A stretch of DNA of 64,000 bases from Blautia sp. Marseille-P3201T (GCF_900120295.1 NZ_LT635470.1:310001-374000); one strand, 5' to 3'; positions 7,366 to 16,191 are shown, counted from the stretch's first letter. The notes: generated from the sequence alone by a model not told the origin. Numbers and translations: made by a program.

Positions 7366-8496
7366 ATGGGATATGTAAAATGGAGTTATCCAGTGCTGGA
7401 GCATTTCTGCTATGATGTGTTCAGGGCTTTTGGATTTAGCGAAGAAGAAAGCAAAGAAATTGGAGATGTATTGTTAACTGCTGATTTATTTGGTATTGAA
7501 AGTCATGGTATGCAGAGAATGGTGCGATACCACAAAGGAATTGAAAAAGGAACAATTCATCCAAAAGAAAAGCCGGAGATAGTGTTTGAAACGCCTGTTT
7601 CTGCTGTTGTTGACGGACATAATGGTATGGGACAGCTGATTGCTGTATTTGCTATGAAAAAAGCTATTGAGAAGGCAAAGACAACAGGAATAGGAATTGT
7701 AACCGTGCGGGAATCAAATCATTTTGGAATTGCGGGTTATTATGCAAAAATGGCCAGCGATCAGGGACTTATGGGAATTGCGTGCACTAATTCAGAGGCG
7801 ATTATGGTGCCAACTTTCGGAAAAAAAGCCATGTTGGGATCTAATCCGATTGCTGTTGCCATGCCTGCAGACCCTTATCCGTTTTTGTTTGACTGCTCTA
7901 CCACAGTAGTAACCAGAGGAAAATTAGAGATGTACAACAAAATGAACAAATCGCTTCCAAAGGGATGGGCCTTAGACTCCAGCGGACATGAAAGTACAGA
8001 AGCACCTGAAGTACTGGAGAATATTGTGGCAAAACGCGGTGGCGGAATTATGCCATTAGGTGGAAATCAGGAAGTAAATGGCAGCCATAAAGGATATGGC
8101 TATGGTATGCTGTGTGAATTATTCAGTTCTATTTTTTCCATGGGAGTGACTTCGGATAAATGTTGTACTTTCCCGGATAAAACTGGTATTTGCCATGGCT
8201 TTGCGGCTATTAATCCTGAGATTTTTGGAAATCCTGAGGCAATTAAAGCACATTTATCCGAATATCTGGAAGCGTTAAGGGAAAGCCCTAAGGCAGATGG
8301 TGAGAGCAAAATCTACACTCACGGAGAAAAAGAGGTTTTTGCAGAAAAAGACAGAAGAGAGAACGGAATTCCTGTCAATGATAATACAATGGTAGAACTG
8401 GCAAATCTTTGTAACTATTTGAAATTGGATTTTCACTCTTATTTTAAAGGTTATGAATTGTCGGCAAAAGATAAGTTTTTTACAGGAAACTATTAA
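7366..8496 (+). CDS. Malate/L-lactate (Ldh2-family) NAD(P)-dependent dehydrogenase
   Basis: This cytoplasmic oxidoreductase belongs to the Ldh2/YlbC/YiaK family, which has a fold unlike classical LDH and reduces or oxidises 2-oxo/2-hydroxy acids. Family marks are ESHGMQRM near residue 45, VRESNHFGIAGYYA near residue 115 with the catalytic His, and GSNPIAVAMP. The length of 376 is slightly above typical. The substrate (malate, lactate, ureidoglycolate or a sugar acid) cannot be decided from sequence. It is monocistronic with its own promoter, and the FCD operator ties it to the regulator at 6486. AAAGG and CCGGAGGG precede the ATG. Confidence 0.88.
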   Translation: MGYVKWSYPVLEHFCYDVFRAFGFSEEESKEIGDVLLTADLFGIESHGMQRMVRYHKGIEKGTIHPKEKPEIVFETPVSAVVDGHNGMGQLIAVFAMKKAIEKAKTTGIGIVTVRESNHFGIAGYYAKMASDQGLMGIACTNSEAIMVPTFGKKAMLGSNPIAVAMPADPYPFLFDCSTTVVTRGKLEMYNKMNKSLPKGWALDSSGHESTEAPEVLENIVAKRGGGIMPLGGNQEVNGSHKGYGYGMLCELFSSIFSMGVTSDKCCTFPDKTGICHGFAAINPEIFGNPEAIKAHLSEYLEALRESPKADGESKIYTHGEKEVFAEKDRRENGIPVNDNTMVELANLCNYLKLDFHSYFKGYELSAKDKFFTGNY

Positions 8497-8548
8497 AAAA
8501 TATCTCTCTTGAATTATGAGGAGCGTATAGTAATTATTGAAGATGACA

Positions 8549-8598
8549 GATTTGGGAGGAGGTAGATAAAACATTATCCATCTCCTCCCAAATTTTTG
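8549..8598. terminator. Bidirectional terminator between convergent genes
   Basis: ATTTGGGAGGAGGTAGAT pairs with ATCCATCTCCTCCCAAAT across a short loop. T runs on one side and A runs on the other let it stop both the dehydrogenase and the convergent ABC operon. Confidence 0.8.
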
Positions 8599-8600
8599 CT

Positions 8601-9416
8601 CTAACAGTGCCTTTTTAAATAATATTTTTCCAGAAGAGAAATAAAACCATATAAAAGAACAGCAATGATACATAGAATAACAATTGCCATAATCATGGTA
8701 GTGAGCTGGAATACCTGACTGGAATAAATAATTAAATAGCCCAGTCCCTGTTTACTGCCAATCATTTCTCCGATTACAATTCCAATAAGGGAAAGTCCGA
8801 TATTGACTTTCATGACGCTGAGAATTAAAGGAACAGAGGCAGGTAGAATAACTTTGATAAGAGCGTCCTTTTTATTGCCTCCCAGAGTTTGAATTAACTT
8901 TAGTTTATCGGGATCTGTTTCACAAAAACCTGTATATAGATTTAAAACAGCGCCAAAAATGGCCACAGAAATGCCGGCAATGATAATTGTTTTCATATTA
9001 CTGCCAAGCCATACAATCAAAAGAGGTGCAAGTGCAGATTTGGGCAGACTGTTTAATACTACTAAATAAGGTTCTAAAATACTGGAAAGTCTGGGGAAAA
9101 TCCAGAGAATTACAGCACAGAAAATACCAAGTAGAGTAACCAGTGCAAAACTTATTAAAGTTTCTGTGAGTGTGACAGAAACGTGCTTTGCCAGACTTCC
9201 GTCTGAAATCATTTTGAACATCATATCTAAAATTTGTGAAGGACTGGAATAGATAAAAGAGTCCAAGATACCCAGTCGGGCAGTTATTTCCCATAATCCC
9301 AGAAAAAAAATAAGCAAGAGAATACGGAAACATTGAATGAGGCGTATATTGCGTTTTTGAGCTTGTAAATAGTGCTTTTGTTCAGTAGATACAGAATGTA
9401 AATCAGGCATGAACAT
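8601..9416 (-). CDS. ABC transporter permease (SsuC/TauC type)
   Basis: This 271-residue inner-membrane permease has about six helices and the EAA loop TLGGNKKDALIKVILPAS near residue 185, which couples to the ATPase. The family imports sulfonates, nitrate, thiamine precursors or similar small anions and amines; the substrate is open. It starts inside the 3' end of the ATPase gene (overlap 9403-9416). AAGGAG sits close to two possible starts, ATG at 9416 or 9410. No substrate-binding protein gene lies in the operon, which is unusual for this importer class. Confidence 0.88.
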   Translation of the reverse strand: MFMPDLHSVSTEQKHYLQAQKRNIRLIQCFRILLLIFFLGLWEITARLGILDSFIYSSPSQILDMMFKMISDGSLAKHVSVTLTETLISFALVTLLGIFCAVILWIFPRLSSILEPYLVVLNSLPKSALAPLLIVWLGSNMKTIIIAGISVAIFGAVLNLYTGFCETDPDKLKLIQTLGGNKKDALIKVILPASVPLILSVMKVNIGLSLIGIVIGEMIGSKQGLGYLIIYSSQVFQLTTMIMAIVILCIIAVLLYGFISLLEKYYLKRHC

Positions 9417-10173
9417 TCAACTCCTTCCAGATTTCATTGAAATAAGTTTTAAATTCCGGAGCATTTCTGGATGCCATAGGTGTACGTTCTGTCATAGAAA
9501 ATTTGATGTCTATAATTTTTTGGACAAAGGCAGGACGGTTGCTGAAGATAATTACCCGGTCTGCCATGCTCACGGCTTCTGAAATGTCATGTGTTACAAG
9601 AATAGCAGTTTTTCCTTCCCGGCGGATAATAGTTCCGATATCATCTCCAACAGAAAGGCGAGTCTGATAATCCAGAGCAGAAAAGGGTTCATCTAAAAGA
9701 AGTAAATCAGGATCTAAGGCAAGCGTGCGGATAAGAGCTGCTCTTTGTCGCATTCCCCCGGACAATTGGGAAGGTTTGGAATTTCTGAATTTATATAATC
9801 CATAGTTTTCCAGAAGGTTTTCAACGTGTTTCTTTGCTTCAGGAGTAACTCTTCGTTGAATTTCCAATCCCAGCAGCATATTGCTATAAATGGTACGCCA
9901 TTCAAATAAATGATCTTTTTGTAGCATATAACCAATGTTGGTGTTAGACATGGATAGGGGAGTTCCATTTAACAGGAGTTCTCCAAAAGCCGGTTTTAAG
10001 AGACCGCAAAGCATATCTAAAAATGTGGATTTGCCACAGCCGGAAGGTCCTACAATGGCTACAAATTCTCCGGGAAATACAGAAAAAGATATATGAGAAA
10101 GAGCCGGAGTTTCACCGGCTTTCGTATGGTAGGTATAGCTTACATTTTTTACCTGAAGAAGAGGCAAATTCAT
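9403..10173 (-). CDS. ABC transporter ATP-binding protein (SsuB/TauB type)
   Basis: This 256-residue nucleotide-binding subunit of the importer has Walker A GPSGCGKST near residue 42, signature LSGGMRQRAALIRTLA near residue 140 and Walker B LLLLDEPFSALD. The H-loop lies in LVTHDISEA. It is first in a two-gene operon with the permease. GAAAGGAGC precedes the ATG. A 10-bp palindrome (10195-10218) lies just upstream and overlaps possible promoter sequence. Confidence 0.9.
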   Translation of the reverse strand: MNLPLLQVKNVSYTYHTKAGETPALSHISFSVFPGEFVAIVGPSGCGKSTFLDMLCGLLKPAFGELLLNGTPLSMSNTNIGYMLQKDHLFEWRTIYSNMLLGLEIQRRVTPEAKKHVENLLENYGLYKFRNSKPSQLSGGMRQRAALIRTLALDPDLLLLDEPFSALDYQTRLSVGDDIGTIIRREGKTAILVTHDISEAVSMADRVIIFSNRPAFVQKIIDIKFSMTERTPMASRNAPEFKTYFNEIWKELNVHA

Positions 10174-10194
10174 AGTGAAGCTCCTTTCTTGAAA

Positions 10195-10218
10195 TTTTCA
10201 TATAGTATTATATGAAAA
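10195..10218. promoter_or_regulatory. Palindrome before the ABC operon
   Basis: TTTTCATATA (10195-10204) and TATATGAAAA (10209-10218) form a perfect 10-bp inverted repeat with a 4-bp spacer, 22 bp from the ATPase start. It contains a TATAAT on the minus strand. It is a likely operator or promoter element; the protein that binds is unknown. Confidence 0.5.
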
Positions 10219-10245
10219 AAATAAGTTTTTTGACAGAGAAAAGAA

Positions 10246-10300
10246 TTGACAAAGAACTACTATGTGGTACAATATAGCTAGGAAGACTACTTGGTAGAAC
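10246..10300 (+). promoter_or_regulatory. Membrane-protein promoter with PadR-type operator
   Basis: TTGACA (10246-10251), a 16-bp spacer and TACAAT (10268-10273). AACTACTATGTGGTAC (10255-10270) is identical to the padR site, TATAGCTAG follows at the same place, and a weaker second site GACTACTTGGTAGAAC (10285-10300) lies 30 bp on. Everything is in register with 5972-6026. Confidence 0.8.
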
Positions 10301-10329
10301 AAGGTAGAAAAGAGAATGGGGTGGCGAAT

Positions 10330-11067
10330 ATGAAGAAATGTAAATGGAGTGTATTAAAAAGACAAAATGATGGAAAACAGTTAAATTTAGAGATAGAAGA
10401 CCAGCTCTATATAGATAAAGTTATTCGGTATTTAAACAGCCATAGAAATGGAATGATGGAGACAGAAATTGTAAGAAAGGATCTTATTGGTCTGGCAGCA
10501 GAGGCAAAAGAGGAAGGTAAATCTTTAGAGGTGAAGCTTGGTTCCGTAAAGGAATTTGGAGAAACACTGGCTTTTGCAGGAAAAGAAGAAAAACAAAAAG
10601 AAAGATTATATTATTTCTTTTGGCAATTGGGATGGGCGTATCTTTGCGTACCAATCTTTATGCTTGCTGTATACGGGATTTGGAAATTGATTACAATTGT
10701 ACTTGGATTTGAATTTCAATTTGAGAACATTCGATTTAATTTACCGTTTTCTTTGTGTTATCTTATTTTACCTCCTTTATTCTCAATTTATGAGGTGTTC
10801 TTCAAGTATTACTTTATATTATCCGGTAAAATTGGCAGGGTGTTGGGGGTAGTGGAAACAGGACTTCCTTTTTTGCTTCTGTTTGGAATGAGCTACCTTG
10901 TTAGGTCAAACTTTAATTTTAATCAACTGCCGGGTGGAAATATCTATGTACCAAATGCTTTTTGGATATTATTTGAAGCTTTGATTGCAGTGATATACAT
11001 ATATGGGAGATATAAGTTTTTTGAAAGTGCGGAGAAAACGGCAGAGAAATATCATTTAGAGATGTAG
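10330..11067 (+). CDS. Membrane protein with N-terminal PadR-associated helical domain
   Basis: The start is the ATG at 10330 after GGGGTGG; the TTG at 10291 lies inside the operator. The 245-residue protein has a soluble helical domain (about 1-95) ending in AEEAKEEGKSLEVKLG-type sequence. This resembles the HAAS/DUF1048 domains that accompany PadR repressors. About five hydrophobic segments follow (about 100-230). Function is unknown; such proteins are thought to act in envelope stress circuits with PadR. The next gene is a damaged paralog with the same upstream sequence. Confidence 0.65.
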   Translation: MKKCKWSVLKRQNDGKQLNLEIEDQLYIDKVIRYLNSHRNGMMETEIVRKDLIGLAAEAKEEGKSLEVKLGSVKEFGETLAFAGKEEKQKERLYYFFWQLGWAYLCVPIFMLAVYGIWKLITIVLGFEFQFENIRFNLPFSLCYLILPPLFSIYEVFFKYYFILSGKIGRVLGVVETGLPFLLLFGMSYLVRSNFNFNQLPGGNIYVPNAFWILFEALIAVIYIYGRYKFFESAEKTAEKYHLEM

Positions 11068-11091
11068 TTTTTGGAAAATGGGGTCGAGAAT

Positions 11092-11787
11092 ATGAAGAAA
11101 AACATATGGAAAGAATTAAAGAAAGAAAATAATGCTAAAGCCTTGAATTTGGAAATAGAAGACCAAAAGTATTTGGATAAGGTAAAGAGTTATGCCATAA
11201 ATCAAGGTGTGGGGATGACAGAAATGGAAATAATCCGAAAAGATTTAATCGGTATGGCAGAAGAGGCACAAAAAAAATGGAGAGCGATTAGAAAAATCTC
11301 TGGGAGATGTAAAGGAATTTACAGAAAACCTGGTTAAAGAAGGAAGACAGGAGGGAAAAAAGACCAGATTTATTACTGTATTCAGGAAATCGGAAAATCA
11401 TATTTGTTTGTGATTGCATTGGTTTTCTTTGTTTTAATGACAACGGATTTTAATCACTTTTTAGGAAACAGCAGATTTAGTTTGGCAGATTTTTTAGGAG
11501 TTTTCTTCTTGCCTTGTCTGATATCCTTATGGCAGATGCACACCATTGGGCGCTTTGCGTTGGTTAAAAAAATGGGCTGGATTTTAAGCGCAGTGGCGGC
11601 TGCTTTTATAGTTTTTCCCAATCTGCTGATTAAAATAGTATTTGAGGATGTTTTGCCTTTTGAGGAGATTATGGTTCCTAATTGGGTGTTTCTGATATTA
11701 TTGCCGCTGGCTGGGGGACTATATTGGTATGGAAAACAAAAATTTGAACATATTATAGAACAGGTAGTAAAAAAACATAGTTTATAA
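11092..11787 (+). pseudogene. Frameshifted paralog of the preceding membrane protein
   Basis: The N-terminal part from ATG 11092 aligns with the gene at 10330: both have LNLEIEDQ, the MExEI(V/I)RKDLIG stretch and an A-EEA run. The frame is lost in a run of eight A near 11270. The expected continuation (EKSLGDVKEFTENL) is in the +1 frame, and a second slip in AAAAAA near 11357 restores the original frame. That frame runs through membrane segments to 11787. Two compensating A-run indels suggest a pseudogene, phase-variable tracts or assembly error. Spacing to the upstream gene is 24 bp and the AATGGGGT leader is shared. Confidence 0.7.
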
Positions 11788-11810
11788 TAAAAAAGAATTT
11801 AAGAGGGTAC

Positions 11811-11839
11811 TTGACAAATAACATAGAATTTATTATATT
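11811..11839 (+). promoter_or_regulatory. Promoter of the D-lactate dehydrogenase gene
   Basis: Consensus TTGACA (11811-11816), a 17-bp spacer and TATATT (11834-11839). Confidence 0.8.
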
Positions 11840-11853
11840 AGAGGAGGAAAAGA

Positions 11854-11871
11854 TTGTGAATTATTTAACAG
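11854..11871. promoter_or_regulatory. Rex-like redox operator
   Basis: TTGTGAATTATTTAACAG matches the Rex consensus TTGTTAA-N4-TTAACAA at 12 of 14 fixed positions. It lies just after the expected transcription start and before the RBS of a lactate dehydrogenase gene. Rex is the NADH-sensing repressor of fermentation genes in Firmicutes. Confidence 0.65.
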
Positions 11872-11884
11872 GAGGACTGTAATT

Positions 11885-12874
11885 ATGAAAATTTTATTTT
11901 TTGACACAAAGAACTATGATAAAGACTCATTTGAAAAACAGATTGGAAATTATCCTGAAATTGAAATGGATTATTTAAAGACAGACCTTTCTCCAAAGAC
12001 AGCTCCTCTGGCAAAAGGGTATGATGCAGTATGCGCATTTGTGAGCTCTGATGTAGGTGCCGACACTATGGCAGTGCTTCATGAAGCAGGTGTAAAGTTG
12101 ATTTTAATGCGTTGTGCAGGATTTAATAATGTTGATATGGATAAAGCAAAAGAATATGGTATTCGTGTGATGCGTGTACCGGGATATTCACCGGAAGCAG
12201 TAGCAGAACATGCTATGGCGCTGGCATTAGAAGTAAACCGCCGTCTTCATAAAGCTTATGTAAAAGTAAGAGAAAATGACTTCAGTCTTGGCGGACTGAT
12301 GGGATTTAACTTCTACCAAAAAACAGCTGGTATTGTAGGAACCGGTAAAATCGGTGCTGCTATGGCAAAAATTTGTCGTGGATTTGGCATGAAAGTAATT
12401 GCCTATGATGTATACCAAAATCCGGATTTGGCCGATTTTGTAGAATATGTAACTTTAGATGAATTGCTGGCACAGAGTGATTTGATTTCTCTCCATTGCC
12501 CATTGATGGACAGCACTTATCATTTAATTAACAAAGATACTATTGCAAAAATGAAAGACGGTGTTATTCTTGTAAATACATCAAGAGGCGGTTTAGTAAA
12601 AACCAATGATTTGATTGACGGAATTCGTGCAAGAAAATTCTTTGGAGTAGGTCTTGATGTATATGAAGAAGAAACAAAGAATGTATTTGAGAACCGTTCT
12701 GATGAGATTTTAGAGCATTCTACAACAGCCAGACTGCTTTCTTTCCCAAATGTAATGATTACTTCTCATCAGGGATTTTTCACAGAAGAAGCGTTGACTG
12801 CAATTTCTCAGACAACTCTTGATAATGCAATGACTTTCTTAAAAGGCGAAGCAAGTGAAAATGAAGTAAAATAA
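11885..12874 (+). CDS. ldhA: D-lactate dehydrogenase (D-2-hydroxyacid dehydrogenase)
   Basis: This cytoplasmic enzyme reduces pyruvate to D-lactate with NADH and regenerates NAD+ in fermentation. The 329-residue protein has the split catalytic domain plus a central NAD-binding Rossmann domain (GIVGTGKIGAAMAKI near residue 145). Catalytic Arg lies in NTSRGG, Glu in DVYEEE and His in SHQGFF. LdhA-like features (MRCAGFNNVD) favour D-LDH over other 2-hydroxyacid dehydrogenases. AGGAGG precedes the ATG. The Rex-like site directly upstream supports a fermentative role. queH follows 17 bp later. Confidence 0.9.
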   Translation: MKILFFDTKNYDKDSFEKQIGNYPEIEMDYLKTDLSPKTAPLAKGYDAVCAFVSSDVGADTMAVLHEAGVKLILMRCAGFNNVDMDKAKEYGIRVMRVPGYSPEAVAEHAMALALEVNRRLHKAYVKVRENDFSLGGLMGFNFYQKTAGIVGTGKIGAAMAKICRGFGMKVIAYDVYQNPDLADFVEYVTLDELLAQSDLISLHCPLMDSTYHLINKDTIAKMKDGVILVNTSRGGLVKTNDLIDGIRARKFFGVGLDVYEEETKNVFENRSDEILEHSTTARLLSFPNVMITSHQGFFTEEALTAISQTTLDNAMTFLKGEASENEVK

Positions 12875-12891
12875 GTCGGAAAGGATGCAAA

Positions 12892-13530
12892 ATGAATAGA
12901 AATTATCAGAAAGAGCTGGAAAAAATTATTGAGAAAAGTAAAACCGAGGAAAAACTTCCAAGACTCTTTCTACATAGCTGCTGTGCACCTTGCAGCAGCT
13001 ATGTGTTAGAATATCTTTCTCAATACTTTGAAATAACCGATTTTTTCTATAATCCGAATATTTCTCCGCGGGAGGAATATGAAAAAAGAACAGAAGAAAT
13101 GAAACGTCTTATCGAAGAGATGCCTTTTGTACATAAACCTAAGTTTGTAGAAGGGGAGTACTGTCCGGAAGATTTTTTTGAAATGGCGAAAGGACTGGAA
13201 GCAGTACCGGAAGGCGGAGAGCGATGCTTTAAGTGTTTCCGCATGCGTATGGAAGAAGCTGCTCGTTTAGCAGCAGAAGGAGGGTATGATTATTTCACTA
13301 CAACCCTCACGATTAGTCCGTTAAAAAATGCACAAAAAATAAATGAAATAGGGGAGGAGCTTGCAGAAATTTATCATGTTAAGCACCTTCCCTCTGATTT
13401 TAAGAAGAAAAATGGGTATAAGCGTTCTACAGAATTGTCAAAAGAATATCAATTATATCGTCAGGATTATTGTGGATGTGTCTTTTCGAAAAAAGAAAGA
13501 GAAGAACAAAAGAAAAAATCTTGCATTTAA
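12892..13530 (+). CDS. queH: Epoxyqueuosine reductase QueH
   Basis: This enzyme does the last step of queuosine synthesis in tRNA, reducing epoxyqueuosine to queuosine. It replaces the unrelated QueG in many Clostridia. The 212-residue protein has the hallmark Cys set: CCAPC at residues 30-34 and paired Cys in RCFKCFRMRM near 110, with DYCGCVFS near the C terminus. These residues bind a 4Fe-4S cluster and a metal pair. It is 17 bp downstream of the D-LDH gene and probably cotranscribed. The argH promoter lies across its 3' end. Confidence 0.92.
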   Translation: MNRNYQKELEKIIEKSKTEEKLPRLFLHSCCAPCSSYVLEYLSQYFEITDFFYNPNISPREEYEKRTEEMKRLIEEMPFVHKPKFVEGEYCPEDFFEMAKGLEAVPEGGERCFKCFRMRMEEAARLAAEGGYDYFTTTLTISPLKNAQKINEIGEELAEIYHVKHLPSDFKKKNGYKRSTELSKEYQLYRQDYCGCVFSKKEREEQKKKSCI

Positions 13531-13549
13531 TACTATAAAGTGATAAAAT
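13521..13549 (+). promoter_or_regulatory. argH promoter
   Basis: TTGCAT (13521-13526), a 17-bp spacer and TAAAAT (13544-13549). It overlaps the queH stop and rules out a translation start at 13540. Confidence 0.7.
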
Positions 13550-13599
13550 TCTGCTCAAAGCATTTACTAGAATACAGAGAAAGAAGTGAGAACAGAATT

Positions 13600-14988
13600 A
13601 TGGCACAATTATGGGGAGGACGTTTCACGAAAGAAACAGATCAGTTGGTTTACAATTTTAATGCTTCCCTGAGCTTTGACAAAAAGCTTTACAGGCAGGA
13701 TATTCAGGGGAGTATGGCTCACGTTAAAATGCTTGCAAAACAGGGAATTTTAACAGAGCAGGAAAAGGATGAAATCCTCGAAGGACTTACGGGAATTCTT
13801 CAGGATATCGAAGAGAAAAAGCTGGAATTTTCTCCGGAATATGAAGATATTCACAGTTTTGTAGAGGCAAATCTGATACAGAGAACAGGCGAGGTTGGGA
13901 AGAAGCTCCATACAGGAAGAAGCCGCAACGATCAGGTCGCATTAGATATGAAGCTTTATGTCAGAGATGAAATCCAGGAAACAGACATGCTTTTAAAAGA
14001 GCTTCTTGAAACACTTTTGAAATTAATGGAAGATAATTTACATACTTATATGCCTGGATTTACCCACTTGCAGAAGGCTCAGCCGATTACGGCAGCACAT
14101 CATTTTGGCGCATATTTTGAAATGTTTAAAAGAGACAGAAGCCGTCTGGCAGATACGAAAAAGAGATTAAATTATTGTCCCTTAGGCAGCGGAGCCTTGG
14201 CTGGAACTACTTATCCTTTGGATAGAGAATACACGGCCAAACTGCTGGGATTTGACGGACCGACCTTAAACAGCATGGACTCTGTTGCAGACAGAGATTA
14301 TTTAATTGAATATTTATCAGACTTATCTGTGATTATGATGCACCTGAGTCGCTTCTGTGAAGAAATTATTTTGTGGAATTCCAATGAGTATCAGTTTATT
14401 GAAATTGATGACGGATACAGCACAGGAAGCAGTATTATGCCCCAGAAGAAAAACCCGGATATAGCAGAGCTGGTAAGGGGAAAGACAGGACGTGTCTATG
14501 GGGCATTAATGTCACTTCTTACTACCATGAAAGGAATTCCTCTGGCATATAACAAGGATATGCAGGAGGATAAAGAGCTTGCATTTGATGCAATGGATAC
14601 AGTAAAAGGCTGCATTGCCCTGTTTAACGGTATGCTGGAAACCATGGAATTGAAAAAAGAGAATATGGAAAAAAGTGCGAAAAATGGATTTACCAATGCC
14701 ACAGATGCTGCAGATTATCTTGTGAAAAAGGGAGTTCCTTTTAGAGACGCTCATGGTATTGTAGGTGAATTGGTGTTATTTTGTGTGAAAAACCAGATTT
14801 CTCTTGATGAAATGCCGTTAGAGGAATATCAGAAAATCAGTCCGGTATTTGAACAGGATATTTATGAAGCAATCAGTATGAAAACCTGTGTGGAAACCAG
14901 AAATACCATTGGCGCTCCGGGACCGGAGGCAATGGAAAAGGTTTTGGAAATACAGAAAAAATATCTGGAAGATAGTGAAAAGCATTGA
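13600..14988 (+). CDS. argH: Argininosuccinate lyase
   Basis: This cytoplasmic enzyme cleaves argininosuccinate to arginine and fumarate, the last step of arginine synthesis. The 462-residue protein has MAQLWGGRF at the N terminus, SRNDQVALD near residue 112 and the superfamily signature GSSIMPQKKNP near residue 280 with the catalytic Ser. The start is set at 13600 because the promoter ends at 13549 and MAQLWGGRF is the family's usual beginning. The RBS (AAGTGAGAA) is weak. No argG is next to it. Confidence 0.94.
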   Translation: MAQLWGGRFTKETDQLVYNFNASLSFDKKLYRQDIQGSMAHVKMLAKQGILTEQEKDEILEGLTGILQDIEEKKLEFSPEYEDIHSFVEANLIQRTGEVGKKLHTGRSRNDQVALDMKLYVRDEIQETDMLLKELLETLLKLMEDNLHTYMPGFTHLQKAQPITAAHHFGAYFEMFKRDRSRLADTKKRLNYCPLGSGALAGTTYPLDREYTAKLLGFDGPTLNSMDSVADRDYLIEYLSDLSVIMMHLSRFCEEIILWNSNEYQFIEIDDGYSTGSSIMPQKKNPDIAELVRGKTGRVYGALMSLLTTMKGIPLAYNKDMQEDKELAFDAMDTVKGCIALFNGMLETMELKKENMEKSAKNGFTNATDAADYLVKKGVPFRDAHGIVGELVLFCVKNQISLDEMPLEEYQKISPVFEQDIYEAISMKTCVETRNTIGAPGPEAMEKVLEIQKKYLEDSEKH

Positions 14989-15012
14989 CATTTTGACAAG
15001 ATTTGCTATAGT
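14985..15012 (+). promoter_or_regulatory. asd promoter
   Basis: TTGACA (14985-14990), a 16-bp spacer and TATAGT (15007-15012). It begins at the argH stop codon. A second TTGACA lies within the spacer. Confidence 0.75.
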
Positions 15013-15041
15013 AAATAAAACAAAACGGAGGAGATAAGCAG

Positions 15042-16127
15042 ATGAGTGAGAAATTAAGAGTCGGAATTTTAGGCGCAACAGGAATGGTAGGACAGAGATT
15101 TATTTCTTTATTGGAAAACCACCCATGGTTTGAAGTTGTAACTGTTGCAGCAAGTGCAAGAAGTGCAGGAAAAACTTATGAAGAAGCAGTAGGAACTCGC
15201 TGGAAAATGACAACTCCTATGCCGGAAGCTGTAAAGAAATTAGTGGTTATGAATGTTGCTGATGTAGAAGCAGTTGCTTCCACCGTGGATTTTGTATTTT
15301 CTGCAGTAGATATGTCAAAAGAGGAAATCAAAGCCATTGAAGAAGAGTATGCAAAGACAGAAACACCTGTAGTTTCTAATAACAGCGCTCACAGATGGAC
15401 ACCGGATGTACCGATGGTTGTTCCGGAAATCAACCCACAGCATTTTGACGTGATTGAATTCCAGAAAAAACGTCTGGGAACAACAAGAGGATTTGTTGCA
15501 GTAAAACCAAATTGCTCTATTCAGAGTTATGCTCCGGTACTGACTGCATGGAAAGAATTCGAGCCTTATGAAGTGGTTGCCACTACATATCAGGCTATTT
15601 CAGGTGCAGGAAAAACTTTTAAAGACTGGCCAGAAATGGTAGAAAATATTATTCCTTATATTGGCGGAGAAGAAGAGAAGAGCGAGATGGAACCACTTCG
15701 TCTTTGGGGTGAAATCGAGGACGGCGTGATTGTTCCGGCAAAAGAACCTGTAATTACCTGCCAGTGTGTACGTGTTCCTGTTTTAAACGGACATACAGCA
15801 GCAGTCTTTGTAAAATTCAGAAAGAAACCTACAAAAGAGCAGTTAATTGAAAAATTGACAGCATTTAAAGGAATTCCACAGGAATTAGAGTTGCCAAGTG
15901 CACCAAAACAGTTCATCCGCTATATGGAAGAAGCTGACAGACCACAGGTACAGGCTGACGTAGATTACGAAAACGGCATGGGTGTAAGTGTAGGTCGATT
16001 AAGAGAAGATAAAGTATATGATTTTAAATTTATCGGTTTATCTCACAATACAGTTCGTGGCGCAGCAGGCGGTGCAGTGCTTTGTGCAGAAACTTTAAAA
16101 GCAAAAGGATATATTACAAAAAAATAG
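15042..16127 (+). CDS. asd: Aspartate-semialdehyde dehydrogenase
   Basis: This enzyme reduces aspartyl phosphate to aspartate semialdehyde with NADPH, at the branch point to lysine, threonine, methionine and diaminopimelate. The 361-residue protein has the N-terminal nucleotide motif GILGATGMVGQR, the catalytic Cys in KPNCSIQ near residue 158 and the catalytic His in GLSHNTVRGAAGG. The form resembles the archaeal/fungal Asd branch. It has its own promoter and AGGAGG. The pathway partner aspartate kinase is at 60446 in this window. Confidence 0.95.
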   Translation: MSEKLRVGILGATGMVGQRFISLLENHPWFEVVTVAASARSAGKTYEEAVGTRWKMTTPMPEAVKKLVVMNVADVEAVASTVDFVFSAVDMSKEEIKAIEEEYAKTETPVVSNNSAHRWTPDVPMVVPEINPQHFDVIEFQKKRLGTTRGFVAVKPNCSIQSYAPVLTAWKEFEPYEVVATTYQAISGAGKTFKDWPEMVENIIPYIGGEEEKSEMEPLRLWGEIEDGVIVPAKEPVITCQCVRVPVLNGHTAAVFVKFRKKPTKEQLIEKLTAFKGIPQELELPSAPKQFIRYMEEADRPQVQADVDYENGMGVSVGRLREDKVYDFKFIGLSHNTVRGAAGGAVLCAETLKAKGYITKK

Positions 16128-16148
16128 AAAAATGATATTTTTTTAACA

Positions 16149-16190
16149 GAGGTGGCAGCCTAGGAGAAATAGGTATGTCGCCTTTTTTTC
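16149..16190 (+). terminator. asd terminator
   Basis: AGGTGGCA pairs with TGTCGCCT (two G-U pairs) and is followed by TTTTTTTC. Confidence 0.75.
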
Positions 16191-16191
16191 T

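Noticed and set aside
13540-13599. An N-terminal extension of argH to the ATG at 13540
   Set aside because: The -10 box ends at 13549, so that ATG is not transcribed from the argH promoter, and MAQLWGGRF at 13600 is the family's usual start.
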